Shown here piece after piece: positions 45,857 to 58,100 of a stretch of DNA of 64,000 nucleotides. This DNA is from Anisus vortex (taxonomy: Eukaryota; Mollusca; Gastropoda; Planorbidae), in contig OX421499.1 in assembly GCA_949126835.1 (NCBI GenBank), positions 8,201,026-8,265,025 on the forward strand, read 5' to 3'. Numbering within the stretch: the first letter of the stretch is position 1; every line of letters starts with the position of its first letter. Made by a program: the position numbers and the translations under genes. Under the pieces are notes generated by a model. The model worked only from the letters and a program-made list of their open reading frames with translations, was not told the DNA's origin and searched no databases.

Positions 45857-46531
45857 TGTCATGTATATTGTTTTTCCAAGAATTGGAACACGCAATGTTT
45901 ATTCTCCTCTCTCTCTCTTTTCTTACTACACGCGATATTAGGACGTTTAGTAGGAAAACGAAAGGTTCTAGGTAATGCTGGGATTCTGTGTTGATCTCAA
46001 ATTCTCAGAGTCTGGGAACGACTCATTATTTAATAGGGGAAGTTCCTATCGTTTTTGTTATGAGTTTTGTAATGATACCATGATTTTCACCCCTACTGGT
46101 AATGGGTCTATCCCTTGCACCACTCGGATAGTATTTAATGATTTGTTTTGTCTGAAAGACAGAGAGTTTTCAAAAGATGTTCCTTTGAACGTTTGTGTTT
46201 GCACTATTTTATTCTAACTGTACATAATAGATATATTGTATATATTGAACATACCACCTGAAATAAACTATCAACAACAGTTACACTGAAGCTTCTTTGT
46301 CAAGTTACTATCCTATTGTGTTGTATACATTACTATAAGATTTATCTACTACCATAATTTACAAGAGAGGAAATGTTGGAATACAAATACTGAATTTGTG
46401 CCCAGGACTATAAGAAGAGTTCGTGTAATACTGAAACATAAATACTAATAATTAAAGTCTCCCCTAGGACTAACGAGAATTATCAGCAAGATCTACACAG
46501 CTCTGGCCACAAGGGGATTGTGGACGTAACA
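45857..46531 (+). repeat. 3' LTR
   Basis: 675 bp, no difference from the 5' LTR seen in a line-by-line reading, followed by CTTG. Confidence 0.95.
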
Positions 46532-46699
46532 CTTGCTACAAACTAGAGAGAAAGAGGTTGCCTTTTAGAGAAGGATGTTAAATATAATTACATGTAAGAT
46601 TTAATAATATGTCTATGTAAGATAAGAACAATACACGAATTAACAAATAGTGATGACTTACGGAAGCGATAACTAAAGAAACACAGAAAACATATTAAA

Positions 46700-46945
46700 T
46701 ACATGGGAAAGAAAATTTCTCAAACGAATATTTGAACGAAAAGGATGCAAACAGATGCAGAATGCGCACTAAAAAGGAAGTGTAAAAATCGTACCAAGAC
46801 CCCACAATAATTGCAGACATTAAACAAAAAGTGCAGGCTACACTGGACATGTGATAGATAATCAATATCCTAGAGGAAAACGACCAAATGGCAGACCCAT
46901 GTTGAAACGGTTAGATAATGTTGGGTTTTCAGGCATGGAGAATTA
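46700..46945 (+). pseudogene. LINE ORF2 C-terminal remnant
   Basis: One forward frame reads WERKFLKRIFERKG and, after stops, AGYTGHVIDNQYPRGKRPNG and RPMLKRLDNVG. The ordered FERKxLxRIF, GHV, G-K-R-P-x-GRP and W/LDNV blocks match the C-terminus of RTE/I-like LINE reverse transcriptases. Two in-frame stops are present. It lies just outside the LTR element. Confidence 0.6.
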
Positions 46946-47044
46946 AATCAACCGAAGTTTGGATAACATGTCGTTACATAAAACCAAATTGTTTAAAATA
47001 TGACCCTGTTGTGAATAAAAATGTATTTATAAATTAACTAAGTA

Positions 47045-47315
47045 CGTAAAGTACTCGTCGGATTAAGTTGATCCATAGGTCCAGTGAAACAGCGTTCACC
47101 AGTTTTTTTGTGGACACGGCATACTAGGTGATTGTGTGGCCAGCACTTTTCACAGCCGCTTTACTTTACCCCAACTTAGGTCAAGTACGCATTAGGACTG
47201 GTTAGGCTCAAGGACACCCTCCAGACCCGGGAAAAATCCTAGCCTGCACCAGGATTCGAACCCAGGACCTTGGGTACGCCAGCCGAACGCGCTGCAGCAC
47301 GGCCACCGAGCCCCA
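47045..47315 (-). repeat. tRNA-derived SINE, inverse
   Basis: Contains the family 3' block (GTTGATCCATAGGTCCAGTG), GTGATTGTGTGGCCAGCAC, GCTTTACTTTACCCCAACTT, ACACCCTCCAGACCCGGG, then box B inverse (CAGGATTCGAACCCAGG) and the head (CGAACGCGCTGCAGCACGG). Nearly full length. Confidence 0.85.
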
Positions 47316-47739
47316 TTTTTATAAAGTGTTTAGCATTAATTAAATTTAAAAGCGGATTGAAGATGCTTATTTCAACACACCAATACAACAGTTATCCAAA
47401 ATAAGAACATACAACACATTCAAATAGACTTCCTTCCAATGGTCATACTTGCTCACTTTCAAAATGTAGAACCTCTTCTTTCCAATCTCCCCTCCCACTC
47501 TCTACTTCACTTGAAATGCAACTTCTGGACACCCTACAGCATGCTGTAATAAGCCACTAAATTGTCCAAATGGGAATTTAGTCTAATATACACAATTACA
47601 ACACTAATGTTCAAAACATAGTTAGTTCATCAATACAACCATGTAAACATTTTTACTTCTTAGCGTTAAAGCAAGTTTCTTACAATGAAAGAACGTGTAC
47701 GAAAAACGTATAATACATTATATTATTTCTTATCTTATC
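47316..47739. other. No gene recognised
   Basis: AT-rich single-copy-looking DNA. Confidence 0.35.
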
Positions 47740-48034
47740 TTATACATTACAGACGCTCCTTCTATAAAGAAGATTATTGCGGCCTACGCTCATCCGTGGT
47801 CCGAGTCTAGTCTTGCATTTTTATTAATGTTTTAAATTATGAAAAGTTATTTGTTTGCTTTTTCTATTCAGTCAACCCATTTTCCTTGCCCGAATGCCAC
47901 TCGAGAAGAAAGAGTACTTATTTGCATTCGTTCTCGCATAAGGGATAAGGAAAGTGTTTTTTGTCTTTATGTTTATCTGAAATTTGCAACATGTTGTTAT
48001 TGGGTTGTAATTCTAAATTAGAGTTTAATGCCTT
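47740..48034 (-). pseudogene. LINE family B 3' fragment, inverse
   Basis: TTATCTTATCTTATACATTA and CAGACGCTCCTTCTATAAAG give the family tail. GGTCCGAGTCTAGTCTTGC, CCCGAATGCCACTCGAG and AGAGTTTAATGCC follow. The 5' truncation is next to the 37-bp satellite. Confidence 0.8.
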
Positions 48035-48057
48035 TTGTCTATATAGCAATACATCCA

Positions 48058-50026
48058 ACATTTAACAAAACGAGTCAACTAAAAACTAGGTTATACATTT
48101 AACAAAACGAGTCAACTAAAAACTAGGTTATACATTTAACAAAACGAGTCAACTAAAAACTAGGTTATACATTTAACAAAACGAGTCAACTAAAAACTAG
48201 GTTATACATTTAACAAAACGAGTCAACTAAAAACAAGGTTATACATTTAACAAAACGAGTCAACTAAAAACTAGGTTTCACATTTAACAAAACGAGTCAA
48301 CTAAAAACTAGGTTATACATTTAACAAAACGAGTCAACTAAAAACTAGGTTATACATTTAACAAAACGAGTCAACTAAAAACAAGGTTATACATTTAACA
48401 AAACGAGTCAACTAAAAACTAGGTTATACATTTAACAAAACGAGTCAACTAAAAACAAGGTTATACATTTAACAAAACGAGTCAACTAAAATCAGGGTTA
48501 TACATTTAACAAAACGAGTCAACTAAAAACAAGGTTATACATTTAACAAAACGAGTCAACTAAAAAACTAGGTTATACATTTAACAAAACGAGTCAACTA
48601 AAAACTAGGTTATACATTTAACAAAACGAGTCAACTAAAAACAAGGTTATACATTTAACAAAACGAGTCAACTAAAAACTAGGTTATACATTTAACAAAA
48701 CGAGTCAACTAAAAACTAGGTTATACATTTAACAAAACGAGTCAACTAAAAACAAGGTTATACATTTAACAAAACGAGTCAACTAAAAACAAGGTTATAC
48801 ATTTAACAAAACGAGTCAACTAAAAACAAGGTTATACATTTAACAAAACGAGTCAACTAAAAACAAGGTTATACATTTAACAAAACGAGTCAACTAAAAA
48901 CAAGGTTATACATTTAACAAAACGAGTCAACTAAAAACAAGGTTATACATTTAACAAAACGAGTCAACTAAAAACAAGGTTATACATTTAACAAAACGAG
49001 TCAACTAAAAAACTAGGTTATACATTTAACAAAACGAGTCAACTAAAAACAAGGTTATACATTTAACAAAACGAGTCAACTAAAAAATAAGGTTATACAT
49101 TTAACAAAACGAGTCAACTAAAAAAAAGGTTATACATTTAACAAAACGAGTCAACTAAAAAACTAGGTTATACATTTAACAAAACGAGTCAACTAAAAAC
49201 AAGGTTATACATTTAACAAAACGAGTCAACTAAAAACAAGGTTATACATTTAACAAAACGAGTCAACTAAAAACTAGGTTATACATTTAACAATACGAGT
49301 CAACTAAAAACAAGGTTATACATTTAACAAAACGAGTCAACTAAAAACAAGGTTATACATTTAACAAAACGAGTCAACTAAAAACTAGGTTATACATTTA
49401 ACAAAACGAGTCAACTAAAAACTAGGTTATACATTTAACAAAACGAGTCAACTAAAAACTAGGTTATACATTTAACAAAACGAGTCAACTAAAAACTAGG
49501 TTATACATTTAACAAAACGAGTCAACTAAAAACAAGGTTATACATTTAACAAAACGAGTCAACTAAAAACTAGGTTATACATTTAACAAAACGAGTCAAC
49601 TAAAAACTAGGTTATACATTTAACAAAACGAGTCAACTAAAAACTAGGTTATACATTTAAAAAACGAGTCAACTAAAAACTAGGTTATACATTTAACAAA
49701 ACGAGTCAACTAAAAACTAGGTTATACATTTAACAAAACGAGTCAACTAAAAACTAGGTTATACATTTAACAAAACGAGTCAACTAAAAACTAAGTTATA
49801 CATTTAACAAAACGAGTCAACTAAAAACTAGATTATACATTTAACAAAACGAGTCAACTAAAAACTAGGTTATACATTTAACAAAACGAGTCAACTAAAA
49901 ACTAGGTTATACATTTAACAAAACGAGTCAACTAAAAACTAGGTTATACATTTAACAAAACGATTCAACTAAAAACTAGATTATACATTTAACAAAACGA
50001 GTCAACTAAAAACTAGGTTATACATT
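48058..50026 (+). repeat. 37-bp satellite array, about 53 units
   Basis: The consensus is ACATTTAACAAAACGAGTCA followed by ACTAAAAACTAGGTTAT. Units come in two main types, AACTAGG and AACAAGG. The first four and most of the last seventeen units are CTAGG type, whereas CAAGG units cluster in the middle, including a run of seven from about 48,750 to 49,000. A few units are 36 or 38 bp through A-run changes. No ORF, and no unique spacers. Confidence 0.97.
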
Positions 50027-50991
50027 TTTAAAAAAGAGGCACAAAATTATTTCAACTATCAAGAAAACCAATAGCAACCAACATTATTAAAAAAACAAAA
50101 CTTTAATCAAAATAGACTCTAACAAAAAAATCGGACTCAATAATCTTGTGCATTGAACAGTTGATCCTAAAGCCACAGTTCCGCAAAAGATATTTCCCCA
50201 AAAGATCGGAAAGACCTGACATTAGAGATTATGAGACTATAATAAGATGGACTGCTTGCTCTATTTTTAGAGCTACAGCCTTGTTTCTTTTTTCCATGCG
50301 CAGCCAATAACGCTGTCATAAATTACTCTTAAACGATTAACATTTTTATTTTTCACCGAGAAAATCTTTGTGAATTACTAATCCGGGGGTCAAAAGGACC
50401 GGTTGCGAACGGAAATTCCAAAACATAGTATTTTAAGTTATCAAATAGCAGAAATATCAAAGCATGAGGAATGCGAGCCATCTTATTATAGTATTTTATT
50501 TTATTTTTCTTTATTTGTAATTTGGTCAACTGATGGGGGAATATCAGTTATTTTGGAATACGAAAGATTTCTGAAATTGTACCAATAAAGTAAAAAAGAG
50601 TTTGATTCAAACCACTATATCTAATCGAGCTTCTCTGCTTTGCCATTTTTCTCGCTTCAAAATTTTGAATTAAACTTGAAAATGTTGAATTTTGTAGTCA
50701 CTCAAAAAATAAAATTGTAGTTTTAGTGTTCCGTGTAACATAACAGTTTGCGAAACACTGGATTAGAAAGATCATATGCTACATAATATACGGCTAAGTG
50801 GCCTCTTATAAGAAAACTGTAACAGTCGTGATAGAGAGAGCTTTTTTCGTTTTAGGCTGTGAAATAAACTCTGGAGATATCCGTGCTTCTCAATGAGTCG
50901 TACGGCCAAGCAAGTGAAAGCCTGGTGTACTTCGACCTGCTCAATGGTGGTACCTAGTGGCCTCTTATTACAAGTTACTAAAGTAGAATTT
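50027..50991. other. No gene recognised
   Basis: AT-rich DNA without repeat boundaries or domains. Confidence 0.4.
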
Positions 50992-50999
50992 GTCTAAAC

Positions 51000-51196
51000 C
51001 AGGGGTCGGCAACCTTTTAATAATGGTGTGCCAAGTAGGATTTCTAATTCATTTAGCGTGCCAACAGCCCTAAAAGTAAACCCACTATTTTCTTGTAGAA
51101 GAGATTATAATTGTCGTTTTCAGAGTCTTGCGCGTGCAATTGAAAATGGTTCAGCGTGCCAAGTCTGGCAGGCGTGCCGTAAGTTGCCTACCCCTA
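51000..51196. mobile_element. hAT MITE with perfect 8-bp target duplication
   Basis: The left end CAGGGGTCGGCAACCTTTTA and right end AAGTTGCCTACCCCTA are inverted. GTCTAAAC lies at 50,992-50,999 and 51,197-51,204. It is the cleanest short member (197 bp) of the family that also made the 29,046 and 33,074 insertions. Confidence 0.93.
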
Positions 51197-51304
51197 GTCT
51201 AAACTATTACAAGGTAAGAGATTGTTCTCGAGCAGTGTCAAGTAAAAAAAGTGGTATGATCTGTGAAGTAATTTCAAAACAAAAAGTAACGTACTAAGCC
51301 TTAT

Positions 51305-51800
51305 TTGGCACGGGGCCAAAGTGCCATTTCGAGGATCTCGGGTTCATGGTTTAGTCGGGCGTTTTTTTAATTCTTTTGGTCCTTGACTTGAGATTGTCAC
51401 GACTCTGATGTGGTCCCAGTAATGGTGGCTGGGCATTTGGCCCCTGTATGCCACTTCCACGGAAATCCGTGAGCGCTGCTTCCCATAATCATCGTCTAGA
51501 CAAGATTGGTCTGCAAGAAATACTAAATAATAAGTACCAATTTGATCTATACAGCAGTGTTCACATGCTGGCCACGCATTATGGAATATACACAACTGAC
51601 AAGTGTAACACCAATAGGTTAAGTGTGGCCAGCACAATGCCCAGTTGCCATTAAATCCAACTCCTCAACTTATGTCACGTACCCAAAAGATTCGCTAAAC
51701 ACAGACCCTGGAAAAAAATCTTAGTCTTCACCAGAGTTCGATACGTAACTTTTTGTACGCTATCCAAGCGCGCGCTGCGTCCATTAACATTAACTACATG
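51305..51800 (-). repeat. Diverged SINE pieces
   Basis: GGCTGGGCATTTGGCCCC, CCACTTCCACGGAAATCCG and GAGCGCTGCTTCCC, then GTGTGGCCAGCACAATGCCC and a degraded box B (CACCAGAGTTCGATACG) correspond to scrambled parts of the SINE family. Two copies or one rearranged copy. A short LINE B-like piece (ACACAACTGACAAGTGTAAC) lies near 51,589. Confidence 0.45.
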
Positions 51801-52565
51801 TCCCATGTTCAATCCATTCAACTCGTGCCAAATTTGGGAAAGAGCATAACCTCTATTTCATACAGGGTTAGTTTGTATCTCGTAATATCATTATACTATT
51901 ACGTTAGTAACATTTTTCTCTGACCCTAGCCTTAATACCATACTTAATTAAAAAAACTACCTTGGAGCGCTACTAATTTTTAAAATTTTGGTTCTATTGT
52001 TAAGACTTGAGTTTTAAAAACCGTTTTCCGGCTTAAAATTTAGGAACAAATCAATATAATTTTCCATTTTATTTTTAACAAGATAACAAGATGTATAAGG
52101 AAACAAAATGGATTTAATGATAGTCTTACAACTGCAATAACAAAGGCTGATAACATAAGTCTAGTTACTTTTGTTCTTGGCAGGTGAAAATTAAAAAAGT
52201 AAAACTTTTGCATTTAAAAATTACACCATCATAAAAGTAGATTCATGATTTATTTCAAGGTCTGTCTTTATTTTTACATTTTACACACAAGGGTTTTAAT
52301 TTAACCAAAGTAAAGTAAAATTCAGTGTGGGTACGTGTATGTTATTATAACATCGATTTTTATTTTTTAATGATACTTGTTATGGAGTCTGAGTATATAA
52401 ATGTCTTTTGTATTTCTGATCAAAGGATTGTTATGTACAGTCTTGAATTCTGAATCAGATTAAATGTAGGTTGACGTTTTATGTAGTCTGAAACAAAGTT
52501 TCAAATAAGCTTGTACTTTAAGAATGGAGATAGTCTGTAAGTCGATGGCAGATAATGAAACGAAG
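51801..52565. other. Upstream region of the GPCR gene, nothing else recognised
   Basis: AT-rich, no coding signal. Confidence 0.4.
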
Positions 52566-52628
52566 TATCTTTTCTAAACAAAGTATCTTATCTAAACAAA
52601 GTATCGTATCTAAACAAAGTATCTTATA
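52566..52628 (+). repeat. 18-bp tandem repeat upstream of the GPCR
   Basis: AAAGTATCTTATCTAAAC recurs about 3.5 times with one or two changes, ending about 120 bp before the start codon. Possible regulatory or neutral minisatellite. Confidence 0.75.
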
Positions 52629-52669
52629 GCTCTCTAGTTAAGAAATCGCATGTTACTATCCAATAAATG

Positions 52670-52677
52670 TATAAATA
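52670..52677 (+). promoter_or_regulatory. TATA-like box
   Basis: TATAAATA, 68-75 bp upstream of the GPCR ATG. Position suits a core promoter with a short 5' leader, unless the leader is spliced. Confidence 0.4.
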
Positions 52678-52744
52678 CTATGGATGATGTTGGGAATTTA
52701 GTTTAACGTTGCATGACGTTGTATTTTAGACAACGACTAAAGAC

Positions 52745-53779
52745 ATGGCAGCTACTGTCAATGTGACAGACAATGCGAGTGACATATGGCTGATTGACGA
52801 CAGCACACGACAGCTGTTCGTGGTCATCGCCTGCTGCACCATCAACGCCGGCCTGGCCTTCTTCGGCATCGTCTGCAACGTTCTCAACCTCGTTGTCTTC
52901 GTGAAGATGGGCTTCAGGGAGACCACGAATATCAGCTTCCTGGGTCTGACCGTCTCAGACCTGTTCTGTTTGCTGTCCTTGGAGTGGATCTACCTGTGCT
53001 TCAACCCGCTCTTCAACGGGGCCGACCTCCCGTTCGCTCCGTTCGAGGTCGAGTACGTCACCGGCGGGTGGCCGCACGTCTGCTTCGCCAGAGTTTCCGG
53101 GTTCATAACCGCGTTCATCGCTCTGGAGCGGTGTCTCTGCATTGTCAGACCCCTGGAGGTGAGACGAATCATCACGCCCGCGAGAACTACCGGCGCTATC
53201 CTCGTCATCTACGCCTGTATGATACTCAGCGTGAGCCCTGCCTTTGGGGTGAACCTGCTCACATGGAAAGTGTACGCCTCTGATAACAGAACGAAGGTAG
53301 GAATCGTCTATGCCGAGAACCGGGACGAAGTAGACGGAATTCTTCTAGCGGTCAACAACTCGTGCGGGTACATCGCCTTTCTGGTGGTCGCCATTTTCAC
53401 AGCCGTGCTTATATCGAGGCTAAAGATAAACCGGAAGTGGCGCCTTGAATCGCTAGCAACCGACAGCGCTACGCTCGTTAAGTCTAAAGAAAGGAAGGTT
53501 GTCAAGATGGTCCTCACCATCTCCGCAGTCTTTGTGCTTTTATTTTTCCCCATTACTGTCGTTTTCATTTGGACATCGGCGTATCCGCCGTTTGGCACAG
53601 GAGGCAAGTACGCCAACCTCTTCTACGTCTGCGCCACTTGCGCCTATTTTTTGGAAATCACAAATTGCAGCGCAAACTTTTTCATCTATTTTAACATGAG
53701 CGCCAAATTTAGGCGCGCGGCATGCGGTCTGCTACCATCATTTCTTAGACAACGACTGATTGTTCAGCGACCAACTTAA
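52745..53779 (+). CDS. Class A (rhodopsin-like) GPCR, single exon, orphan
   Basis: 344 residues with seven hydrophobic helices. N-glycosylation sites lie at N6 (NVT) and N10 (NAS) outside the membrane. TM1 has N45 in GIVCNVLNLVVF; TM2 has D72 (LTVSD). C113 is the extracellular TM3 cysteine. The TM3 end reads LERCLCIVRPLEV, so DRY is replaced by ERC. A basic third loop (KSKERKVVKM) leads into TM6 with FFPI. TM7 ends NCSANFFIYF, so NPxxY is NFFIY. The C-tail is short and basic. It resembles mollusc chemosensory or peptide receptors of the lophotrochozoan-expanded type. The ligand cannot be inferred. The CDS is clearly GC-richer than its flanks. AATAAA lies at 54,042. The ATG choice is supported by a stop upstream and the N-terminal length. 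Confidence 0.9.
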   Translation: MAATVNVTDNASDIWLIDDSTRQLFVVIACCTINAGLAFFGIVCNVLNLVVFVKMGFRETTNISFLGLTVSDLFCLLSLEWIYLCFNPLFNGADLPFAPFEVEYVTGGWPHVCFARVSGFITAFIALERCLCIVRPLEVRRIITPARTTGAILVIYACMILSVSPAFGVNLLTWKVYASDNRTKVGIVYAENRDEVDGILLAVNNSCGYIAFLVVAIFTAVLISRLKINRKWRLESLATDSATLVKSKERKVVKMVLTISAVFVLLFFPITVVFIWTSAYPPFGTGGKYANLFYVCATCAYFLEITNCSANFFIYFNMSAKFRRAACGLLPSFLRQRLIVQRPT

Positions 53780-55140
53780 ATTATCGTCTCTTGCAAGTAA
53801 GACAATTTATCTTCAATTTTTACATGAATCGAATATGAGTTTCACTTTGCCAAATTATAATTATGGAAACATTGTTTTTGTTACTTCAACTTTTAAAACA
53901 ACAACGATTACTCTAAACAAATTAGCTTTTTTTTTTTCAAAATGGCATTGGAATGTTTAATGGTTTTTCTGAACTGATTAAAAAAGCGAAATGTTATTAT
54001 TATTTAGAATTCTTAACAAAATGTCGGAATGTATTTTTTAAAATAAAACGGATATACGTAACACAGATTATTCTTTTTTGTAAAAATAAATGTCCGTAAA
54101 TTAAAATATATGATGGTGAATATTATAATATTTTTATGTTAAGATTATATTCAATGGCAAAAAAAAAACGGAATATGTTATCAAGTTGTCCGGATTTTAA
54201 TTTGAATAGTAAAGATTTATATGAAGCTTTAGAAATATGGGTGATTCTTTTTTATGAAAACATGCAAAATTGAAAACCAAATATGTATATAAAGGAACTT
54301 TTTAAAATCAAATTGTTGACAATATGTAAAAAAAAGAAGATGTGTCGAGTTGCACAAAACGTTTTAACATTGGGTGTTGTCAAGTGATTTGAAGTGGCGG
54401 CTAGAGTATAAGCCAGCGCCCATTCGCACATTTATCTATGTTTTGCTATTGGGGTAATTCATTTTAAATATGATTACTTAAGAATGTGGAAAAGGTTTTA
54501 ATGATCCTTTGACAAGATGTCGATATGCTAATATTGCTCTGTTAATGCTTTTATTATCATTAAATATTGAATTTACAGCCACACATATAAATATATACAT
54601 ATGTAATTAGATTAGTGTACAGACAGTGTAAAGACCTGCTCTTAAAATAACATAGAGAGACAGACAGACAAATAATATCTAATATATATATATATATATA
54701 TATTATAGGTAAATGGATAGATAGATAGATAGATACACAGATGGATAGATAGATAGAACAGTGGCTATCCCACATGCATTAGCCCGTCGGTGTGCTCCCT
54801 AATGTGAACGTATCGGTGGCTTACACACAGTCTTTTAGGCTAAGGGTACAGATGTACAAAGTTTGCCACCATTATGTTCACTTCTTTTTCCCTGCCGGAT
54901 GTTTTTTTAATTTTTCTTGCGCCGCAACTCATGCAAGTCTTTCAATGTGGCAAATGACACACTCCTTACGCTATTTGTCACAAGAGATCGGTCAATAGTT
55001 TTGTTTTCTAACAGTTACGACACAACATGTTAACATTGTTTACTTGTTGATTATGACATGAGTCAATCAAATTGCTCATAATGTAAAAATGTGACGTATG
55101 ACTATTTTACTGTAAACATTTTTTTAAAACATTCGCAATA
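53780..55140. other. 3' flank of the GPCR; microsatellites
   Basis: A TA/GATA microsatellite is at 54,680-54,757. The rest is AT-rich, without domains. Confidence 0.5.
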
Positions 55141-58100
55141 TCCTATACTATAATACGAGTTAAAATTGTATTTATGTATGTATCCTATACTATAATACGA
55201 GTTAAAATTGTATGTATGTATATATATATATATATATTTATTTATATATGTGTATATATGTCTGGAAATTTTCTTCAAAAGCGCTCTAACGATTATCTTC
55301 ATGTTTTAATGCACTACTTGTTTCACCTAAAAAAAAATCTACAGCTTTTCGGCCCCACAAATAAAAATTGGAAATGGACGTTAAACAAAAATACACATTA
55401 GATTTATCGTAGATATTGATTTTGGCCGTGAAAACATGCCATTGCTCGACCCACATGTAGTGCGGCTTTCAAGAGCGGTGTTTTGTTGCGTCGCAGTTAT
55501 GACGTTTCGGGAATACCCGTAGGCTTACTACAGCAGAAAGAAGTTTAATTTCTTGTTTAAACTACTGTTGCGCACCGATGATAGAAATAATTTAAAGCAA
55601 GACCAAGTGTAATTTATGTAATGCAGGGGTGTCCAAACTACAGCCAGTGGGTAACGCGCGGGCGGACAAATGATAGTATGCGGCCCTCGCGGCTTATTTA
55701 GATTAGAACGTCTTCAATATATTTTAGATTAAACTTCAATATATTTTAGATTAAATTTTAAAAAAAAGAAAAACAAATACATATTTACGAATTATCTAAT
55801 AGTCAGATAATAGTTTGCCGTTTAAATAATAACAGAATTAGATCAAGTTTCACCAAACTAAAGGTCTATTTTTAACTTTCTTTTATCTGACATTTTTAGA
55901 AAAAAAGACACCTCTAAAACTTTTTTTGTGTTTAAACAATGAATAGCTGTATATAGTGTACACTGTAGCAGATTACACTGCACTGTAAATAGTGTTCACT
56001 GTAGCAGTATACACTACGCTGTATATAGCATACAATGTAGGAGTATACTCTACACTGTAAATAATAAACACTGTATTAGTATCCACTTTTTTTAAAAATT
56101 CAATGAATGTTTCATTAAAAATATGCATGATTTGCTTATAAAGGCCTACCAAAGTAAGATATATTAGAATATGTTAACATTGTCAATTCGAAATCTGGTA
56201 AACTAGAAAAGATATAAATTCAGTATATTCGTATTTTCCTCATAACAATAGTCAGAAGTGTAATATACTGTTAGTTTTATTGAGGGGCGGGGGGGGGGGG
56301 GGAGAAATTAAACACATCATCTAACGTAGCCTATATATATTATAATCTTTTCAATTACAGTCTTTTCAATGAATAACATAATTTCACCTTTAATTATTTA
56401 GTATTTAAGTTTAATGCTCAAAATAAAAAAAAAAAAATTAAAAATGTTTATCATTCCATTGTTCTAATTAATGAATATTATATTTTGACGCTAAAGTTTA
56501 TTATAAATAGTAACACAAATGAAGGGTATTAGATAATATTAACACCAAACTATATTTTTTTACTTTTTTGTCAAACAATTTTTGCAATAATACATTACGT
56601 ATTGAAAATCTATATATATAAGAAGATCGTGTTTGTGTCCCCACGGATCCCCATTGGTCAATTTGTGAGTTTGTGTGACTGACTTTTTTAGGCCTAGTCC
56701 TATATACTGTCTAATAGCTTTTCACATCTGATATGTGCCTTCTCTAGCTAAGTTGTTAACGTAGAGGACTGATGTGCGGGCGACCCGGGTTCGATTCTCC
56801 AGTTAGACTATGCCTATTTTTTTTATCCGATTTACATTTATTCGTAGACCTTTTTAATTCATATCAAACATGTTTGCCGGCCGTAACTCATTGTTAGCTT
56901 GAATGTGTTAAGGGAGGGAGTTAAAAAAATTGACATAACTTTATAGGAAAGTTTGACCGTTGTTAAAGTTAATTAATTAATTAATTAATTGGTCATTTAT
57001 ATAGCGCCTCACTCCATGCTAATAAAAGCATGCTCAGCGCGCTCACAAAAACGAAACGACAATAACACTCTAAAATAGTTTTAAACAAGGTTACGGCCGA
57101 TGGAGGCACGAAACGACACAATAACATTTAAAAATAGTTTCAAACAAGTTTGTTGCTGATGGATGTGTACTTGATCAATTTAGTTAAAAAGAAAAGTCTA
57201 CAAATTCTTCTTGAATGTTTTTTTTGACACTGAGTTTTTCAGTGTCTCAGGTAAGCCGTTCCACTGTGAAGGCGCCACAGATTCAAACGAGCGAACACCA
57301 ATAGGAGAAGGGGTAGAAGAACTAAAAATTGTAACGTAATTCACGATATTTTAAATTTAAACTTTTCATTTTCAGTCTTTTAAATAAAAATAATAATAAT
57401 AATAATATTTGTATAGCGCTGCCAACAAACATAATGTAAGCTCAGAGCTCGTTTAACATACAAGTTAACTAAGAATACGGATATTACCCTAGGCCAGGTG
57501 ACAGAGCTAAATTGATGATTAAAAAAAGATAAAACAAATAAATGTAGCATTAACCGACCCAACCCATAAATAAGACAGTAAGTTTCTAAAGCATGTTAAA
57601 TGTTATCTAAGGTAAATATTGAAATAATAAGTTTTTAAGTTCTTTTTGAAAGTAACAGTAGTTGATTCCACACCTTCGGACCAGATACTGAGAAGGCTCT
57701 AAGGCCAACGGTCGTCAGAGAGAAAAGGGGCTCTTCCAGAAGCGATAAGTTTGCAGAACGAAGTGTTCTTTGTGGGACATAAGGTGTGATTAGTGCCCTG
57801 AGATAGGACGGAAACTCGTTGTTAAAAATGCACTGATGGCAAAGTAGCGCCACTTTATACTCAATTCTGGCTTTCACGGGGAGCCAGTGGAGCGAGCGTA
57901 GAAGGGCAGTTCCCGAGTCTCTTTTAGACTTGCACATAACCAAACGCGCAATACTGTTCTGTATTCTCTGTAGCCTGGCGATTTAATGACATAAATGACA
58001 TATATTTCTGTTAGATTTAAAACTGACAACTCTAGCCTACATGTTTTTTTTGGGGGGGTTAAAATGAGAATTAAGCTGTTTTTTTTGTTGTTGTTTTTTT

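Larger units (their letters stand above)
38540..46531 (+). mobile_element. Young Gmr1-order Ty3/Gypsy LTR retrotransposon lacking most of RT and RNase H
   Basis: Two direct 675-bp LTRs (TGTCATG...GTAACA) that look identical bracket 6.6 kb of internal DNA. CTTG at 38,536-38,539 and 46,532-46,535 is the 4-bp target duplication. Inside are a leader with a duplicated primer-site-like block, one 1269-codon gag-protease-integrase-RT(start) frame, a 14-codon relic of the RNase H end, a nested MITE (44,099-45,285) and a weak purine tract (GGGTGGGGGCG) before the 3' LTR. Integrase upstream of RT is the order of the Gmr1-like group. With RT and RNase H catalytic parts gone, mobility would need enzymes in trans. 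Confidence 0.92.

Noticed and set aside
48058..50026. Possible CRISPR-like array
   Set aside because: Units are contiguous 37-bp repeats without unique spacers, in an animal genome.
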